A stretch of DNA of 64,000 bases from Tenacibaculum sp. MAR_2009_124 (GCF_900105455.1 NZ_FNSF01000001.1:997001-1061000); one strand, 5' to 3'; counted from the stretch's first letter, positions 42,881 through 52,151 are shown. Made by a program: numbers and translations. Notes: generated by a model from the letters alone, not told the origin.

Positions 42881-44698
42881 TTATTTTTGATATGATTGAA
42901 CCCAATTGTTTATTTTGTTTTCTAATAAAGCTAAAGGAATACACCCTGTTTCTAATACTTGATTATGAAACTCTCTAATATCGAATTGATCACCCAACGT
43001 TTCTTTTGCTTTCGCTCTTAGCTCTCTTATTTTCAATTGTCCAATTTTGTAAGAAAGAGCTTGACCTGGATTGGCCATATAACGTTCAATTTCCGAAATA
43101 ATACTCGCTTCTGATTCAGCCTCATTATCCAATGAATATTGAATGGCTTTTTCTCGAGTCCAACCTTTAGCATGCAAACCTGTGTCGACAACTAATCTGA
43201 TTGCTCTATGCATTTCCATTCCTAGCATACCAAAATACTGATAAGGATCCGTATACAGACCTAATTCTTTTCCTAAATTTTCAGTGTATAAAGCCCAGCC
43301 TTCTCCATAGGCACTATACCATAATGTTTTTCTAAAATCTGGAAGATTCTCATTTTCTTGTGTTAGTGAAATTTGATAGTGATGGCCTGGAATGGCTTCA
43401 TGTAAAAACAAGGCTTCATCAGAAAACACGTTATACTTACTGGCATCTGGAATAGGAGTATAAAAAACACCTGGTCTTGTTCCATCGAGTGATCCTGGAT
43501 TGTATTCGGCACTAGCCGAAGCCTCTCTAAATTTTTCAGTTTGTTTAACTACAAAAGGCGTTTTTGGCTTATTACCAAATAGCTTTTCTAATTGCGGCTT
43601 CATTCTGTTATGAATCTCATTGAAGTTATCAATAATTTGCTCAGGTTCTTTATAAGGCATTAGTGCTTTATTATTTCTAACAAAATCAAAAAACTCTTTT
43701 AAACTACCTTTAAAATCCACCTGTTGCTTTACTTTTTCCATTTCGGAAAGAATCCTAGCTACCTCTTTTAAACCAAGTTCGTGAATTTCATCTGCCGTCA
43801 TTTTGGTGGTGGTATAGTTTTTAATGGCATGTTGATAATATTCTTTTCCTTGAGGAATTCCATCAATACCGCTACCTTCTCTTCCTGCCGTTAAATAATC
43901 AGTACTTAAAAAAGCATGTAGGCTTTTAAACGAAGGAATTAATTGCTCTAATAAAAACACAGAATACGCTTCGGTGAGCTTATTTTTCTCTTCTGTAGAA
44001 AAGCTTTCCGGGAATTTCGTAATTGGAGAATAAAACAAGTGCTCCGATAAATCAACAATACCTTCTTTAGTTGTGTTTACCATACTTAATCCTTCAAACT
44101 GAGGAGTTACTTTTTTTATAAGAGACTTAGGTAAAACATACCCACTTTGTATTCCTTCGTTCATTCTAGTTTCGGCGGACTGGAGCCACACATTGTAGTG
44201 CTTTAGACGCTGTAGCCAATTCTCATAGTCTTTAACGGTATTAAATGGTTGCGCACTACTACCGCTGGCAAGTTGCCCGACAGTTAAATTTATGGTCCAC
44301 ATTTGATTAATAGGAAGCAAAATATCATTTTTAAATCCAGCTTGTGCTATGGCCATATCGCAGTCCCAATTGAGTACAGCTTTACTCATTTTTTGACTTT
44401 CAGTTAGATCACTATCTACAATAATCTTTAGTTTGTCTTTATAGGAAGTATAAAACTGTGTCAATTTATTTTGATAGTCATCCGAAAGAAAATTTGGAAA
44501 TTGATCGTTGAACCGATTATCTCCAGCAAAAGTGGCATTAATTGGATTTAACAACAGTTTCCCTTCGTTATAATCCTTTAAAAGTTGATCGAAATTTTCG
44601 GAAGAGTTTGTGGTTTCAACTGCTGACTTGTTATTTTCTTTTTTACAAGAACTTAGTAAAAACGAAGCAACTATAACCAAAGCTAGTATTTTTTGCAT
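42881..44698 (-). CDS. DUF885 family lipoprotein, probable zinc peptidase
   Basis: About 605 residues from the ATG at 44698; a TTG eight codons earlier is the only longer option. The N-terminus is a lipoprotein signal (LALVIVASFLLSSC). DUF885 proteins are gluzincin-like; the zinc motif is HEAIPGHH (H433, E434, H439, H440), followed by AYGEGWALYTENLGKELG. C-terminal segment ends RELRAKAKETLGDQFDIREFHNQVLETG, typical of the family. Presumed envelope-located peptidase or hydrolase with unknown substrate. Confidence 0.92.
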   Translation of the reverse strand: MQKILALVIVASFLLSSCKKENNKSAVETTNSSENFDQLLKDYNEGKLLLNPINATFAGDNRFNDQFPNFLSDDYQNKLTQFYTSYKDKLKIIVDSDLTESQKMSKAVLNWDCDMAIAQAGFKNDILLPINQMWTINLTVGQLASGSSAQPFNTVKDYENWLQRLKHYNVWLQSAETRMNEGIQSGYVLPKSLIKKVTPQFEGLSMVNTTKEGIVDLSEHLFYSPITKFPESFSTEEKNKLTEAYSVFLLEQLIPSFKSLHAFLSTDYLTAGREGSGIDGIPQGKEYYQHAIKNYTTTKMTADEIHELGLKEVARILSEMEKVKQQVDFKGSLKEFFDFVRNNKALMPYKEPEQIIDNFNEIHNRMKPQLEKLFGNKPKTPFVVKQTEKFREASASAEYNPGSLDGTRPGVFYTPIPDASKYNVFSDEALFLHEAIPGHHYQISLTQENENLPDFRKTLWYSAYGEGWALYTENLGKELGLYTDPYQYFGMLGMEMHRAIRLVVDTGLHAKGWTREKAIQYSLDNEAESEASIISEIERYMANPGQALSYKIGQLKIRELRAKAKETLGDQFDIREFHNQVLETGCIPLALLENKINNWVQSYQK

Positions 44699-44757
44699 AA
44701 TCTTATTTTTGATTTTCAACAAATATAAATAAAAGCGTGTTGGTAAATAGAATAGCG

Positions 44758-45762
44758 TTATTTTGTTGATATATAAAAGGTTGAAATAATATCGTTATTA
44801 ATCAAAACATGCAGCTTAAAAGTCCCTTTAGTTCTAAAATAATGGAGCAGTGCAATTTCATTTTTCTTTTTGTTGTAGTTAATTTTTGGGGATATAATAT
44901 CGATAAAACTTCCTTTTTCAATTACTAGTTTAAAACTGTTCTTTTGTTTATCTGAACAGGTGAATAAGAATGTAGTTGGCTGTTTTGTGAAAGTTTTGAT
45001 TTCTAATTTAGCAGGAGATATAGGAAAAACATCATGTTTAAAAGTCTCATTATATACGACAGGAGATTCTAAAAATTGGGATGTAGAATTATTAGAATAC
45101 AGGAGCCATTTTTTATTTATTGGATAGTGATTTTTAGAAAACAATTTAGGTTCTGTCAAAAAATAGCCATTATTATAATCACTGATGAATTCGTATAATT
45201 CATTTATATAACCACTGGACCATGTGGGATCGCATAAGTACCACTTATCATTTAATTTTACCGCATTCCAAGAATGGTTTATTAAATCGAGCGTATGCAT
45301 ATTGGTTGTTGGAGTGCGGGAATAACCATGTATTATTTTGCATTCAATACTTGCAATTTTACACATATATTGTAATAAATAGGCATAACCAGTGCACATA
45401 GTTTTCTTTTGATTTCTGAGTTTTTTGAACATTTTGGGTAACATTGAAATTTGCCATTGTCTTGATGCAACAGGACGGTCTTTTAATTTCTTATTCTTAG
45501 AAATAATTCGCTTGGACAAATAATAATCTCCTTTTATGTTTGAACAAATCCATTTATAGATGGCACGGAACTTCTCTGCATCATTTTTTAAAGAATGAGT
45601 AAGATTGTAGGTTAATAATTGAATGTTTTTCAAGCTTTCACCTTTATACAATTCTGCAATATTGTCTGCTCTTGTATAGTTAATGTGTTTGAAATCTGAA
45701 ATTTGAGCATGCATGTTTGCCGCTATAATCAGTAGTATAAAGGTAAAAGTTTTCATAAGCAT
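44758..45762 (-). CDS. Exported transglutaminase-like domain protein
   Basis: 334 residues with an N-terminal signal peptide (FTFILLIIAANMHAQ). The transglutaminase-like core holds a Cys-His-Asp triad: C123 in KTMCTGYAYLLQYMC, His in NHSWNAVKLNDKWYLCDPTW, and the Asp in CDPTW. RAIYKWICSNIKGDYYLS precedes it, as in kyphoscoliosis-peptidase-like members. The C-terminal ~110 residues form a separate beta-rich region. It may be a protease or cross-linking enzyme of the envelope; target unknown. 35 bp separates it from the DUF885 gene. Confidence 0.88.
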   Translation of the reverse strand: MLMKTFTFILLIIAANMHAQISDFKHINYTRADNIAELYKGESLKNIQLLTYNLTHSLKNDAEKFRAIYKWICSNIKGDYYLSKRIISKNKKLKDRPVASRQWQISMLPKMFKKLRNQKKTMCTGYAYLLQYMCKIASIECKIIHGYSRTPTTNMHTLDLINHSWNAVKLNDKWYLCDPTWSSGYINELYEFISDYNNGYFLTEPKLFSKNHYPINKKWLLYSNNSTSQFLESPVVYNETFKHDVFPISPAKLEIKTFTKQPTTFLFTCSDKQKNSFKLVIEKGSFIDIISPKINYNKKKNEIALLHYFRTKGTFKLHVLINNDIISTFYISTK

Positions 45763-45803
45763 ATATAGTTCCTTTTTAGACAGAGCTTGGCTTACTAAAA
45801 AGA

Positions 45804-46487
45804 TTATTTTATAGATTTCTTTTTTGTAAATGTCCTTTTAATGGCAACTTCCCCAGTTAATATAACTTCACCAAGTATGGCATCATTTTCCATAACTAAA
45901 TTGATGGTTTTATTTTTTCGTGTAATAACAATTTCTTCCGTTTTCAATCCAATGAAGTTAAAAATCAATACATCTCCTTCTTTCAAAGGTTGCGGAAACT
46001 TAAAATTACCGTCAAAATCGGTTTCTGCACCTACAGTCGTTCCTTTTAACAAAATGGTAACTCCAGGCAATACTCCTGTTTCATCTTTTATCGTTCCTTT
46101 AATTTTAAAACTTTCCGGTTGACTGATTTTTATAGGTTGTTCATGATTTTTTCTTAGCTCAATTTTGGGTGTATTCTTTTGAGCCATTATTTGTTGAGGA
46201 ATAAACAAAGACAATAGCATCATTGCTAAACCATGAAAGAAAGTGTTTTTTTTTAATTGAGGAGGCTGTGAGTAAAGTACTTCTAATTGGTTGTTTTTAA
46301 ATTTACCACATGTTTTGTTCGAGTTATTTTGTTTAAAGTAATTCAGTATTTCTTTTGACGACATATTGGTGAAATCAATCACTTCTTTTTTACACGCTGC
46401 GCAAAATCCACCTTTTTCGGTGGGTTGAAAATTTTTAAAATCTTCTTGACATGGTGATGTAATCGAAATCGAAAATTTTTCTTTCAT
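45804..46487 (-). CDS. Membrane protein with N-terminal Cys cluster and CarboxypepD_reg domain
   Basis: 227 residues. The N-terminus (ISITSPCQEDFKNFQPTEKGGFCAACKKEVIDFTNMSSKEIL) has a CxxC pair plus two more Cys, which could bind metal; this motif recurs in Bacteroidota proteins of this type. A membrane helix follows (FHGLAMMLLSLFIPQQIMAQ) and then a carboxypeptidase-regulatory-like beta-sandwich (KGTIKDETGVLPGVTILLKGTTVGAETDFDGNF). Topology suggests a cytoplasmic Zn-like knuckle and a periplasmic domain. Function unknown. Confidence 0.82.
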   Translation of the reverse strand: MKEKFSISITSPCQEDFKNFQPTEKGGFCAACKKEVIDFTNMSSKEILNYFKQNNSNKTCGKFKNNQLEVLYSQPPQLKKNTFFHGLAMMLLSLFIPQQIMAQKNTPKIELRKNHEQPIKISQPESFKIKGTIKDETGVLPGVTILLKGTTVGAETDFDGNFKFPQPLKEGDVLIFNFIGLKTEEIVITRKNKTINLVMENDAILGEVILTGEVAIKRTFTKKKSIK

Positions 46488-46687
46488 ATCTGTAGCTTTT
46501 AAGTTGAATATACATCAAACATATGGCGAGACATCAACCTTTAAAATCTGAAATGAGTGAACAGGCTATATGAGTAAGTGAAAAAGTAAAATGATAGAGT
46601 GTTGTATTTCGATGTGGTGAAAAAAACCTCAATTCTTAAGTAAATTTGAATTGAGGTAAGAGATATGTTTTTTATATAGTGATCTAC

Positions 46688-46723
46688 TTATACCAGTGAT
46701 GTTTGAAATTACAAATGGTATTA
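46688..46723. repeat. 36-bp palindromic dispersed repeat
   Basis: The ends TTATACCA and TGGTATTA are near-reverse complements; the core contains TTTGAAATTACAAA. Its reverse complement matches 60495-60530 at 28 of 36 positions, and its halves match the ends of the 24720-24843 element. The right end covers the stop codon of the frameshifted gene. Confidence 0.55.
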
Positions 46724-47369
46724 GTCTATAGTATTGTATTGATGTGAGTAAGTGGTATATAAAAACTTACTATTTTGAAAAGGTTTTAATTCTTTATTTA
46801 CAGGAGTAATACTGCTAGTAGGAAGTTTTGTACTGTTTTCAGAGGCGATTGGATAATTTTCAGTTTCAATTTTTTTAAATATGTTAATATTCATTAAAAC
46901 TACAGTAGTATTGGTGTACTGCTTATTATTTTTAATTTCTCTGTATTGGTAGTAAGTAATAATATTATCTGGCGACAGAAAGCAAACCATCAACAGAATG
47001 GAAGATAACGTTATTAAGTGGATGTGTTTTTTTTTTAAAACTTCCTAAAGACCATTTTTTGGTAGTTTGGGAGTTTTTAGTAATACTATTGCAAAAGTGA
47101 AGGTAGTTTAGGTAACCGAGGTATTCAGCAATACAATCCTTTAATTCTGTACTTGGCTCTTTTGATTTATTGTTTCTTCCTTCAACATGTTTTTCATAAT
47201 AATTTTTCATGGTTTTAGCAGAAACACTAATGTGCTTGTATCTATGAAAAATTTCTTTGGTTAACACCTTTTCTTCAAAGAAATCAAAGCATCCAGTTTT
47301 GTTTTTTCTATGATTTTGGGGTTCACTTTTAAGCCTCGAGTAAAGTTTTTCTAATAATTCTCGTGTCAT
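46721..47369 (-). pseudogene. Regulatory-type membrane protein gene split by a frameshift in a 10-bp homopolymer
   Basis: Two overlapping - strand frames make one protein: 47369-46965 (MTRELLEKLYSRLKSEPQNHRKNKTGCFDFFEEKVLTKEIF, a helical domain) and, in the next frame, 46993-46721. The frames meet at a run of ten A (T on + at 47027-47036). With nine A the text would read SFKKKHIHLITLSSILLMVCFLSPDN, adding a membrane helix after the helical domain, giving about 215 residues. With ten A the protein ends early after FHSVDGLLSVAR. The helical domain resembles an HTH-like module common in Bacteroidota; function unknown. It may be a sequencing error, a true mutation or a slippage switch. Confidence 0.7.
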
Positions 47370-47728
47370 CAGTAGGTTTTTATTTATTGGTTAATCAAAT
47401 GTAATAATGTGATTCATATTAATTTAAAGGAAACCCGTAAAAAATGGAAAATCTTTTCCATTTCTTTTCTATGAATTTTCCATATAAAACTTAGTAAGAA
47501 TTCTAGTTTTGACAACGAATACTAAGAGAAGTTACTTTTAGTTTTTCATACAAAAAGATTACTCTAATGTTATTTAGAGGGGAAGTCTAAACTACCATTC
47601 AGAATAATCTTTTCTTCCCATATAAAAGAGTCGCGCGCCTCTTAAAAACAACTGCTTTCGAGCACCCTAAACTGAGTTTGGTTATTACTCAGCAGGCAAT
47701 TTTATGCAAAATTTTAAATGTAGGAAAA

Positions 47729-47935
47729 ATGAGAAAATTAAGTTTTATAGCAATAGTATTAGTAGGTGGTTTATTTACGGCATGTACAAATTCATCAGAC
47801 GAAATGTTAAGCCAACCGCAGCAAATTGAAGTAGAAGAAATGAGTACAGGCGGTACTACAGGAGGAAATGGTCATGATACTGATCCGGAGCCTGATCCAA
47901 ATCCCAAAGATTCGAATGATCAAACAGGTAATTAG
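47729..47935 (+). CDS. Small lipoprotein upstream of the TPR sensor kinase
   Basis: 68 residues from the ATG at 47729 (a GTG at 47678 would add 17 residues and spoil the signal sequence). Lipoprotein signal MRKLSFIAIVLVGGLFTAC, then a short low-complexity mature part rich in Gly, Asp, Asn and Pro (GGTTGGNGHDTDPEPDPNPKD). It has its own terminator, 210 bp before the sensor kinase. The short acidic tail makes a signal or ligand-type role conceivable, but there is no direct evidence. The 359 bp upstream contains no other gene. Confidence 0.7.
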   Translation: MRKLSFIAIVLVGGLFTACTNSSDEMLSQPQQIEVEEMSTGGTTGGNGHDTDPEPDPNPKDSNDQTGN

Positions 47936-47968
47936 TATATCATTTAAAGATTACTTAATATATAATGG

Positions 47969-48000
47969 AAAAAGGATTAGATTGTTGTCTAATCCTTTTT
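47969..48000 (+). terminator. 13-bp hairpin with T-tract after the small lipoprotein gene
   Basis: AAAAAGGATTAGA (47969-47981) pairs with TCTAATCCTTTTT (47988-48000) around a 6-nt loop, followed by more T. Confidence 0.88.
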
Positions 48001-48144
48001 TCGTTTTTTATAAGGTTCCATCGAGAAGTTTCACCCCATTCTTTAATTTTCCTTGGATTTACCAAATAAGAATATATGTATTGTTAAAGTGTAAATTCGG
48101 CAAATAGATTTTTTAAAGCTTACAGAATTTAATATTTTAGGGGT

Positions 48145-48890
48145 ATGAAACAAATGAAAGTGGTCCTTCTTTTCTTTTTTGTTTTGTATGCTAATGTATA
48201 TGGACAGAAACGAAAGAAAATTAACTATAATCAAAAAATTGAAGAATTAAAAAAGGAACTTCAAGAAGATGAGGATGAAAAAATATTAGAGAACCGATAC
48301 TATTCTATAGGCTATTATTTTAATAAAATAAATCAACCGGATAGCGCTTATAAGTACATATCAAAGTCAAAAGACTTGTGTTTAGAATTACAAGATACTT
48401 TAAAAACAGTCCAGAGGATGTTTAGTTTGGCAAGGATAGAATCTTTAAAGGAGTTTTTTACAAAAAGTGACTCTACAGCAATACAAGCTCTCAGGCTCTT
48501 GGGGACCAATAAAAACAAATATAAAATAACAGTTTCTTTGTACAATACGCTTGGAATTAATGCGAATAGTACAGGCCATTATCAAGAAGCTGTCAGGTGT
48601 TATAATAAAGTTCTAGAGATAGCTTCAGACTCTATAAGTATTATTGGATACAAAAGTAATATTGCTTTTAACTTTATTTATCTGGAAAAGTACGTTAAAG
48701 CGAATAGTATATATAATAACATTAAATCTAGTCAATATTTTGATAGTATTTCTGATTATATAAAAGCTAAAGTTTTGGATAATCATGCCTATTCTAAATT
48801 ACTAGATAAAGATGGAGTTCAAGAATCAGATTTTTTGGAGGGGCAGAGTATCAAAAGACAGATAGGAGACATTAATGGTTTAATCGATAG
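48145..48890 (+). pseudogene. 5' fragment of a TPR sensor histidine kinase interrupted by an IS200-like element
   Basis: The frame starts with a signal peptide (MKVVLLFFFVLYANVYGQ) and continues with TPR-like repeats (YNTLGINANSTGHYQEAVRCYNKVLEIA, FNFIYLEKYVKANSIYNNI). It runs into the left hairpin of the mobile element and stops at a TAA at 48922-48924. The remaining kinase continues after the element (from about 49416). Rejoining 48890 to 49416 leaves the frame intact (LIDSSLTNYLYLSEYY). As a truncated product it would be an exported TPR protein without its kinase. Confidence 0.8.
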
Positions 48891-48895
48891 AATTC

Positions 48896-48919
48896 CCCGA
48901 GGCTCTGCCTCGGGTGTAG
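48896..48919 (+). repeat. Left-end hairpin of the IS200-like element (REP-like)
   Basis: Perfect 8-bp stem CCCGAGGC/GCCTCGGG with TCT loop, then T and GTAG at 48916-48919. GTAG beside a palindrome is the hallmark of REP sequences recognised by REP-associated Y1 transposases. Confidence 0.7.
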
Positions 48920-48944
48920 CGTAAAGATATGTACTTTTGTAATT

Positions 48945-49388
48945 ATGAGCGAACATATTTATAAGAGTCATAATAAAAGTTTGATTTTATATCATTTTGT
49001 ATGTCCAGTAAAATATAGAAGAACAGTTTTTACTTCGGATATTTCAAAGACATTTAAAGATTTATGTTTGAAACTAGAGTTACGATATGATATTCAGTTT
49101 TTGGAAATAGGGATTGATGGTAACCATGTTCATTTCTTGATTCAAAGTGTTCCTATGAATTCTCCAAAAAAGATTATTGGAGCAGTAAAAAGTATAACGG
49201 CGAAAGAAATATTTAGACTTCATCCAGAAATTAAAAGGTTTTTATGGGGAGGAAAATTTTGGACAAGCGGTTATTATGTTAATACAGTAGGTCAATATGC
49301 AAATGAGGAAGTGATAAAAAAGTATCTTCAAAATCAAGGTAATTCAGATTATGAGAAGCTACATTCTGATCAACTCCGATTGTTTTGA
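48945..49388 (+). CDS. tnpA: IS200-type Y1 transposase (TnpA, HUH family)
   Basis: 147 residues. The HUH motif is H61-V-H63 in GIDGNHVHFLIQSVP, and the nucleophile is most likely Y127 in VIKKYLQNQ, the same spacing as IS608 TnpA (H64/H66/Y127). ARG-rich N-terminal LYHFVCPVKYRRTVF is typical. It moves single-stranded DNA by recognising hairpins near the ends, without leaving duplications. Appears full length and intact, so the insertion may be recent or still mobile. Confidence 0.93.
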   Translation: MSEHIYKSHNKSLILYHFVCPVKYRRTVFTSDISKTFKDLCLKLELRYDIQFLEIGIDGNHVHFLIQSVPMNSPKKIIGAVKSITAKEIFRLHPEIKRFLWGGKFWTSGYYVNTVGQYANEEVIKKYLQNQGNSDYEKLHSDQLRLF

Positions 49389-49390
49389 TA

Positions 49391-49421
49391 CCTCGATGGC
49401 TCTGCCTCGAGGTAGTTCATT
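49391..49421 (+). repeat. Right-end hairpin of the IS200-like element (REP-like)
   Basis: CCTCGATGGC-TCT-GCCTCGAGG with one bulged T, then GTAG (49412-49415) and TTCATT. The 10-mer GTAGTTCATT is shared with the hairpin at 22541-22568. Confidence 0.7.
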
Positions 49422-50391
49422 AACTAATTATCTTTACCTGTCGGAATATTATCAAGAAAAAGGAGATATTGAAAATGCACGGGAGCATGCCTATTTAGCA
49501 CATGATTTGGTATTAGAGCATAATATGACAAGTTCTCAGATTTTAACTATAGATAGAATTCTATCTCTCGAGCCAGAATCAAGAGCTCGAGAATTAAGTA
49601 TTGAAAAATCCAATATTTTAGACAGTATTCAAAAAGAGAAAAACGAATTCGCTACGACTATCTATAATTATAAAGACGAAGTCAATAAGCGAATTGTAGC
49701 AGAAAATAATTTGTCTAAAACTAAACTTCAGAAACAAAAATGGATTTTTGCTGTTTGTTTTGTTCTCGTAGGTTTTGTGGTGTATTTCTTTTATAAGAGA
49801 GAGCAAACGAAAAAAGAAAAAATTATTGAAGTTTATAAAACGGAAACCCGATTAGCCAAGAAAATACATGATGAATTGGCAAATGATATCTTTTTGGTGA
49901 TGAATAAAGTGCAACAAAATGAAAATTCTGATGGAACTGTGTTAAATCACTTAGAAAAGATTTATATGCAAACCAGAAATATTTCACATGAAAATAGTCC
50001 AGTGTTAACAGGGAATAAATTTGAAACTTTTTTTAAACAATTGTTGTCTGAATTTTCAACGAACCAATGCCGAATCATTAGCAAGGGAATTTCAGATATC
50101 CAATTAAATAAGTTGTCTAAGGAGGCACAAATAGTAGTTTATCGTGTTTTTCAAGAGTTATTAATTAATATGAAAAAGTATAGCAATGCTAGTTTGGTAG
50201 TTATTAATTTTTGGGAAGAAAAGGACATGATTCATACTTCATTTAAAGATAATGGAGTGGGGGTAGATTCAATAAAAATAAAAAATGGGCTCCAAAATAT
50301 GGAAACCCGTATTAAATCTATAAATGGTTCTATTACATTTGATTCAGAAGCCGATAAAGGCTTTCATGCGAAGTTTCAAATAAAAAAGTAA
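49416..50391 (+). pseudogene. 3' part of the split sensor kinase: TPR, membrane helix and histidine kinase core
   Basis: Continues the interrupted gene: one more TPR-like unit (YLSEYYQEKGDIENAREHAYLAHDLV), a coiled coil (SNILDSIQKEKNEFATTIYNYKDEV), one membrane helix (WIFAVCFVLVGFVVYFFY), the phospho-acceptor helix with the H-box KKIHDELANDIF, and an HATPase domain (FQELLINMKKYSNAS as N-box, DNGVGVD as G1, IKNGLQNMETRI). The frame stays open upstream through the right hairpin to an ATG at 49396, so a 331-residue kinase without the TPR sensor could be made. It is followed after 2 bp by its response regulator. Confidence 0.8.
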
Positions 50392-50393
50392 TT

Positions 50394-51059
50394 ATGTTTC
50401 AAAAAGTACTTATCGCCGAGGATACTGACTATATGTCTAGTGGAATAAAAATAGCCTTAGAAAGCTTTCAAATACCTCAAATTGAATATGCTCAATATTG
50501 TGATGAAGCTTATTTAAAACTGAAAAAAGCTTGGTTAAATGAAGAACCTTATGATTTGTTAATTAGCGATTTATCATTTGTAGATAACTACAGTCCTCAG
50601 AACTTAACTACAGGAGAGGAATTGATTGAAAAAGCGAAAGAATTACAGCCAAACCTTAAAACAATTGTCTTTTCTATTGAAGATAAGCCTTATAGAATTC
50701 AGCACCTTTGCAAAGAACTAATGGTGAATGCCTATGTTTGGAAGTCTATTCATGGACAGAAAGAATTAAAAAGGGCTATTAATTCGGTTTATGGGAACGA
50801 TTTTTTTATCACACCCAAATTGGCACATTCTTTAAGAACAATAGAAACTTTTGAAATTACTGAATACGATGTTTCTTTATTAAAGCACTTGGCTGAAGGA
50901 AAAGATCAAAGAGAAATTAGTATCGATTTTAAAGAAAGGAAGATGAAACCTTCGAGTATCAGTTCTGTTGAAAAAAGACTGAAAATTTTGAAAGAAAACT
51001 TCAATGCTAGCAATCCAACACAATTGATCGCTATTACTAAAGATTTTGGACTTATATAG
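50394..51059 (+). CDS. Response regulator with C-terminal helix-turn-helix
   Basis: 221 residues. Receiver domain at about 1-130 with acidic residues in VLIAEDTDYM and the phospho-acceptor Asp in LLISDLSFVD; the C-terminal ~60 residues (LLKHLAEGKDQREISIDFKERKMKPSSISSVEKRLKILKENF) form a LuxR-like HTH with an unusual insertion between helices. It starts 2 bp after the split kinase gene, so the two are a two-component system; the kinase's interruption probably leaves it with altered input. Confidence 0.87.
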   Translation: MFQKVLIAEDTDYMSSGIKIALESFQIPQIEYAQYCDEAYLKLKKAWLNEEPYDLLISDLSFVDNYSPQNLTTGEELIEKAKELQPNLKTIVFSIEDKPYRIQHLCKELMVNAYVWKSIHGQKELKRAINSVYGNDFFITPKLAHSLRTIETFEITEYDVSLLKHLAEGKDQREISIDFKERKMKPSSISSVEKRLKILKENFNASNPTQLIAITKDFGLI

Positions 51060-51085
51060 TAAACTAACGATATATGTAATGTAAA

Positions 51086-51106
51086 AAGTTTCAAATCTTG
51101 AAACTT
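51086..51106 (+). terminator. 9-bp hairpin after the response regulator gene
   Basis: AAGTTTCAA (51086-51094) and TTGAAACTT (51098-51106) with an ATC loop, 27 bp after the stop. No long T-tract follows. The rest of the 276-bp gap before 51336 shows nothing definite. Confidence 0.4.
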
Positions 51107-51335
51107 GTGCCGTAATACTTTTAAATCTCACTGAATGATTTAAAATAAAACATAGTTTTAGCTAAGGTTTTTTTTAAACGAAGTAGAATGTAAAAAGAAC
51201 TGTTCATATGCGAATTATCTATTTCTATATTCTACAATACTTAAAATTTTCATAACGCTATTTTAAACATAAAGTAAACTGTTTTTTTCTGAAAATGAAG
51301 AGATTTACGTCAGTTTAACCAAAAAATAGATACCA

Positions 51336-52151
51336 ATGAAAAAAACTACTCAAACTTTAATGATGCTTGTAATAGGTTTACTTTTAAACCTCCAAGTATT
51401 CTCACAACAATCTGTTGATAGTGAGCTAGACGGAATGATCACTGCAACTCAACAGATAGAAACTAGTGCCAACCGAGCCAAAACAGCCTTAAAAACACTA
51501 GTGATAATGTATTTCGTTGACGGAACGACAACGGCTAATACTCAAGCTTTCTTAACACAGGTTTCCCATGAGTTAATAACAATTAATGGTTTATCAGGTG
51601 TTGTTTTAAATCATGTGTTTAATGCTGAATCAATAAACAATAACATCGATACCAATACTACTGAAGATCTAATACAAGAAGTTCAAGGAGCAAGATTTCA
51701 AGCGAATACGAATGCGATAGCATTGGTTAAAGCCATTGAAAATAACAATGCCAATGTTGCCTATCAATTAAATCGGTCTTTAAGAAGTAATTTCAATACA
51801 ATTCTTAACTATTCGAAGCAACTTCAAACGGAAATTGAAAGTTTAAAGGCAGCTCCTAAAGTTTATAATATACGTATAGAATTGGTTGATTATAGAACAG
51901 GAGCACCTGTTACATCTGATGCAATTGATGGGTATGGAGCAACAAATGTAACAACTAATAGAAATTATTACTCAGAATACAGACAAGGAGAACCAAGAGA
52001 TGTTATTTTAGGAGTACCTGAAGGAACATATCGCTTTGATGGGCGTGATGGTTATTTCGATGGAACAACTAGTACAACGTTAACGCTATCAGATAGTTTA
52101 GTTGAGCCTGATGGATTCATTGTTGTAACTCTTTCTTATTGGTACGAATAA
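51336..52151 (+). CDS. Hypothetical exported protein
   Basis: 271 residues with a signal peptide (MLVIGLLLNLQVFSQ). The first ~170 residues are helical with Asn/Ala/Thr-rich pairs (ANTQAFLTQVSHELITIN, NNNANVAYQLNRSLRSNF), possibly a helical bundle; the last ~95 (VYNIRIELVDYRTGAPVTSDAIDGYGATNVTT ... GVPEGTYRFDGRDGYFDGT) look like a beta-sandwich with a prealbumin-like turn. Not recognised. It lies downstream of the two-component genes with its own 276-bp leader and terminator; surface or matrix function possible but unsupported. Confidence 0.75.
   Translation: MKKTTQTLMMLVIGLLLNLQVFSQQSVDSELDGMITATQQIETSANRAKTALKTLVIMYFVDGTTTANTQAFLTQVSHELITINGLSGVVLNHVFNAESINNNIDTNTTEDLIQEVQGARFQANTNAIALVKAIENNNANVAYQLNRSLRSNFNTILNYSKQLQTEIESLKAAPKVYNIRIELVDYRTGAPVTSDAIDGYGATNVTTNRNYYSEYRQGEPRDVILGVPEGTYRFDGRDGYFDGTTSTTLTLSDSLVEPDGFIVVTLSYWYE

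Larger units (their letters stand above)
48891..49415 (+). mobile_element. IS200/REP-type insertion element inside the sensor kinase gene
   Basis: About 525 bp. It contains a single Y1 transposase gene and no tnpB. A hairpin lies at each end: left CCCGAGGC-TCT-GCCTCGGG (48896-48914), right CCTCGATGGC-TCT-GCCTCGAGG (49391-49412), both with a TCT loop and both followed by GTAG. The exact boundaries are uncertain by a few bases because no target-site duplication is produced by this class and no empty site is available here. Confidence 0.8.

Noticed and set aside
49351..49395. Longer start for the kinase 3' ORF, overlapping the transposase gene
   Set aside because: The 15 codons before the ATG at 49396 are transposase DNA in another frame and have no kinase-like content; the kinase part begins after the right hairpin.
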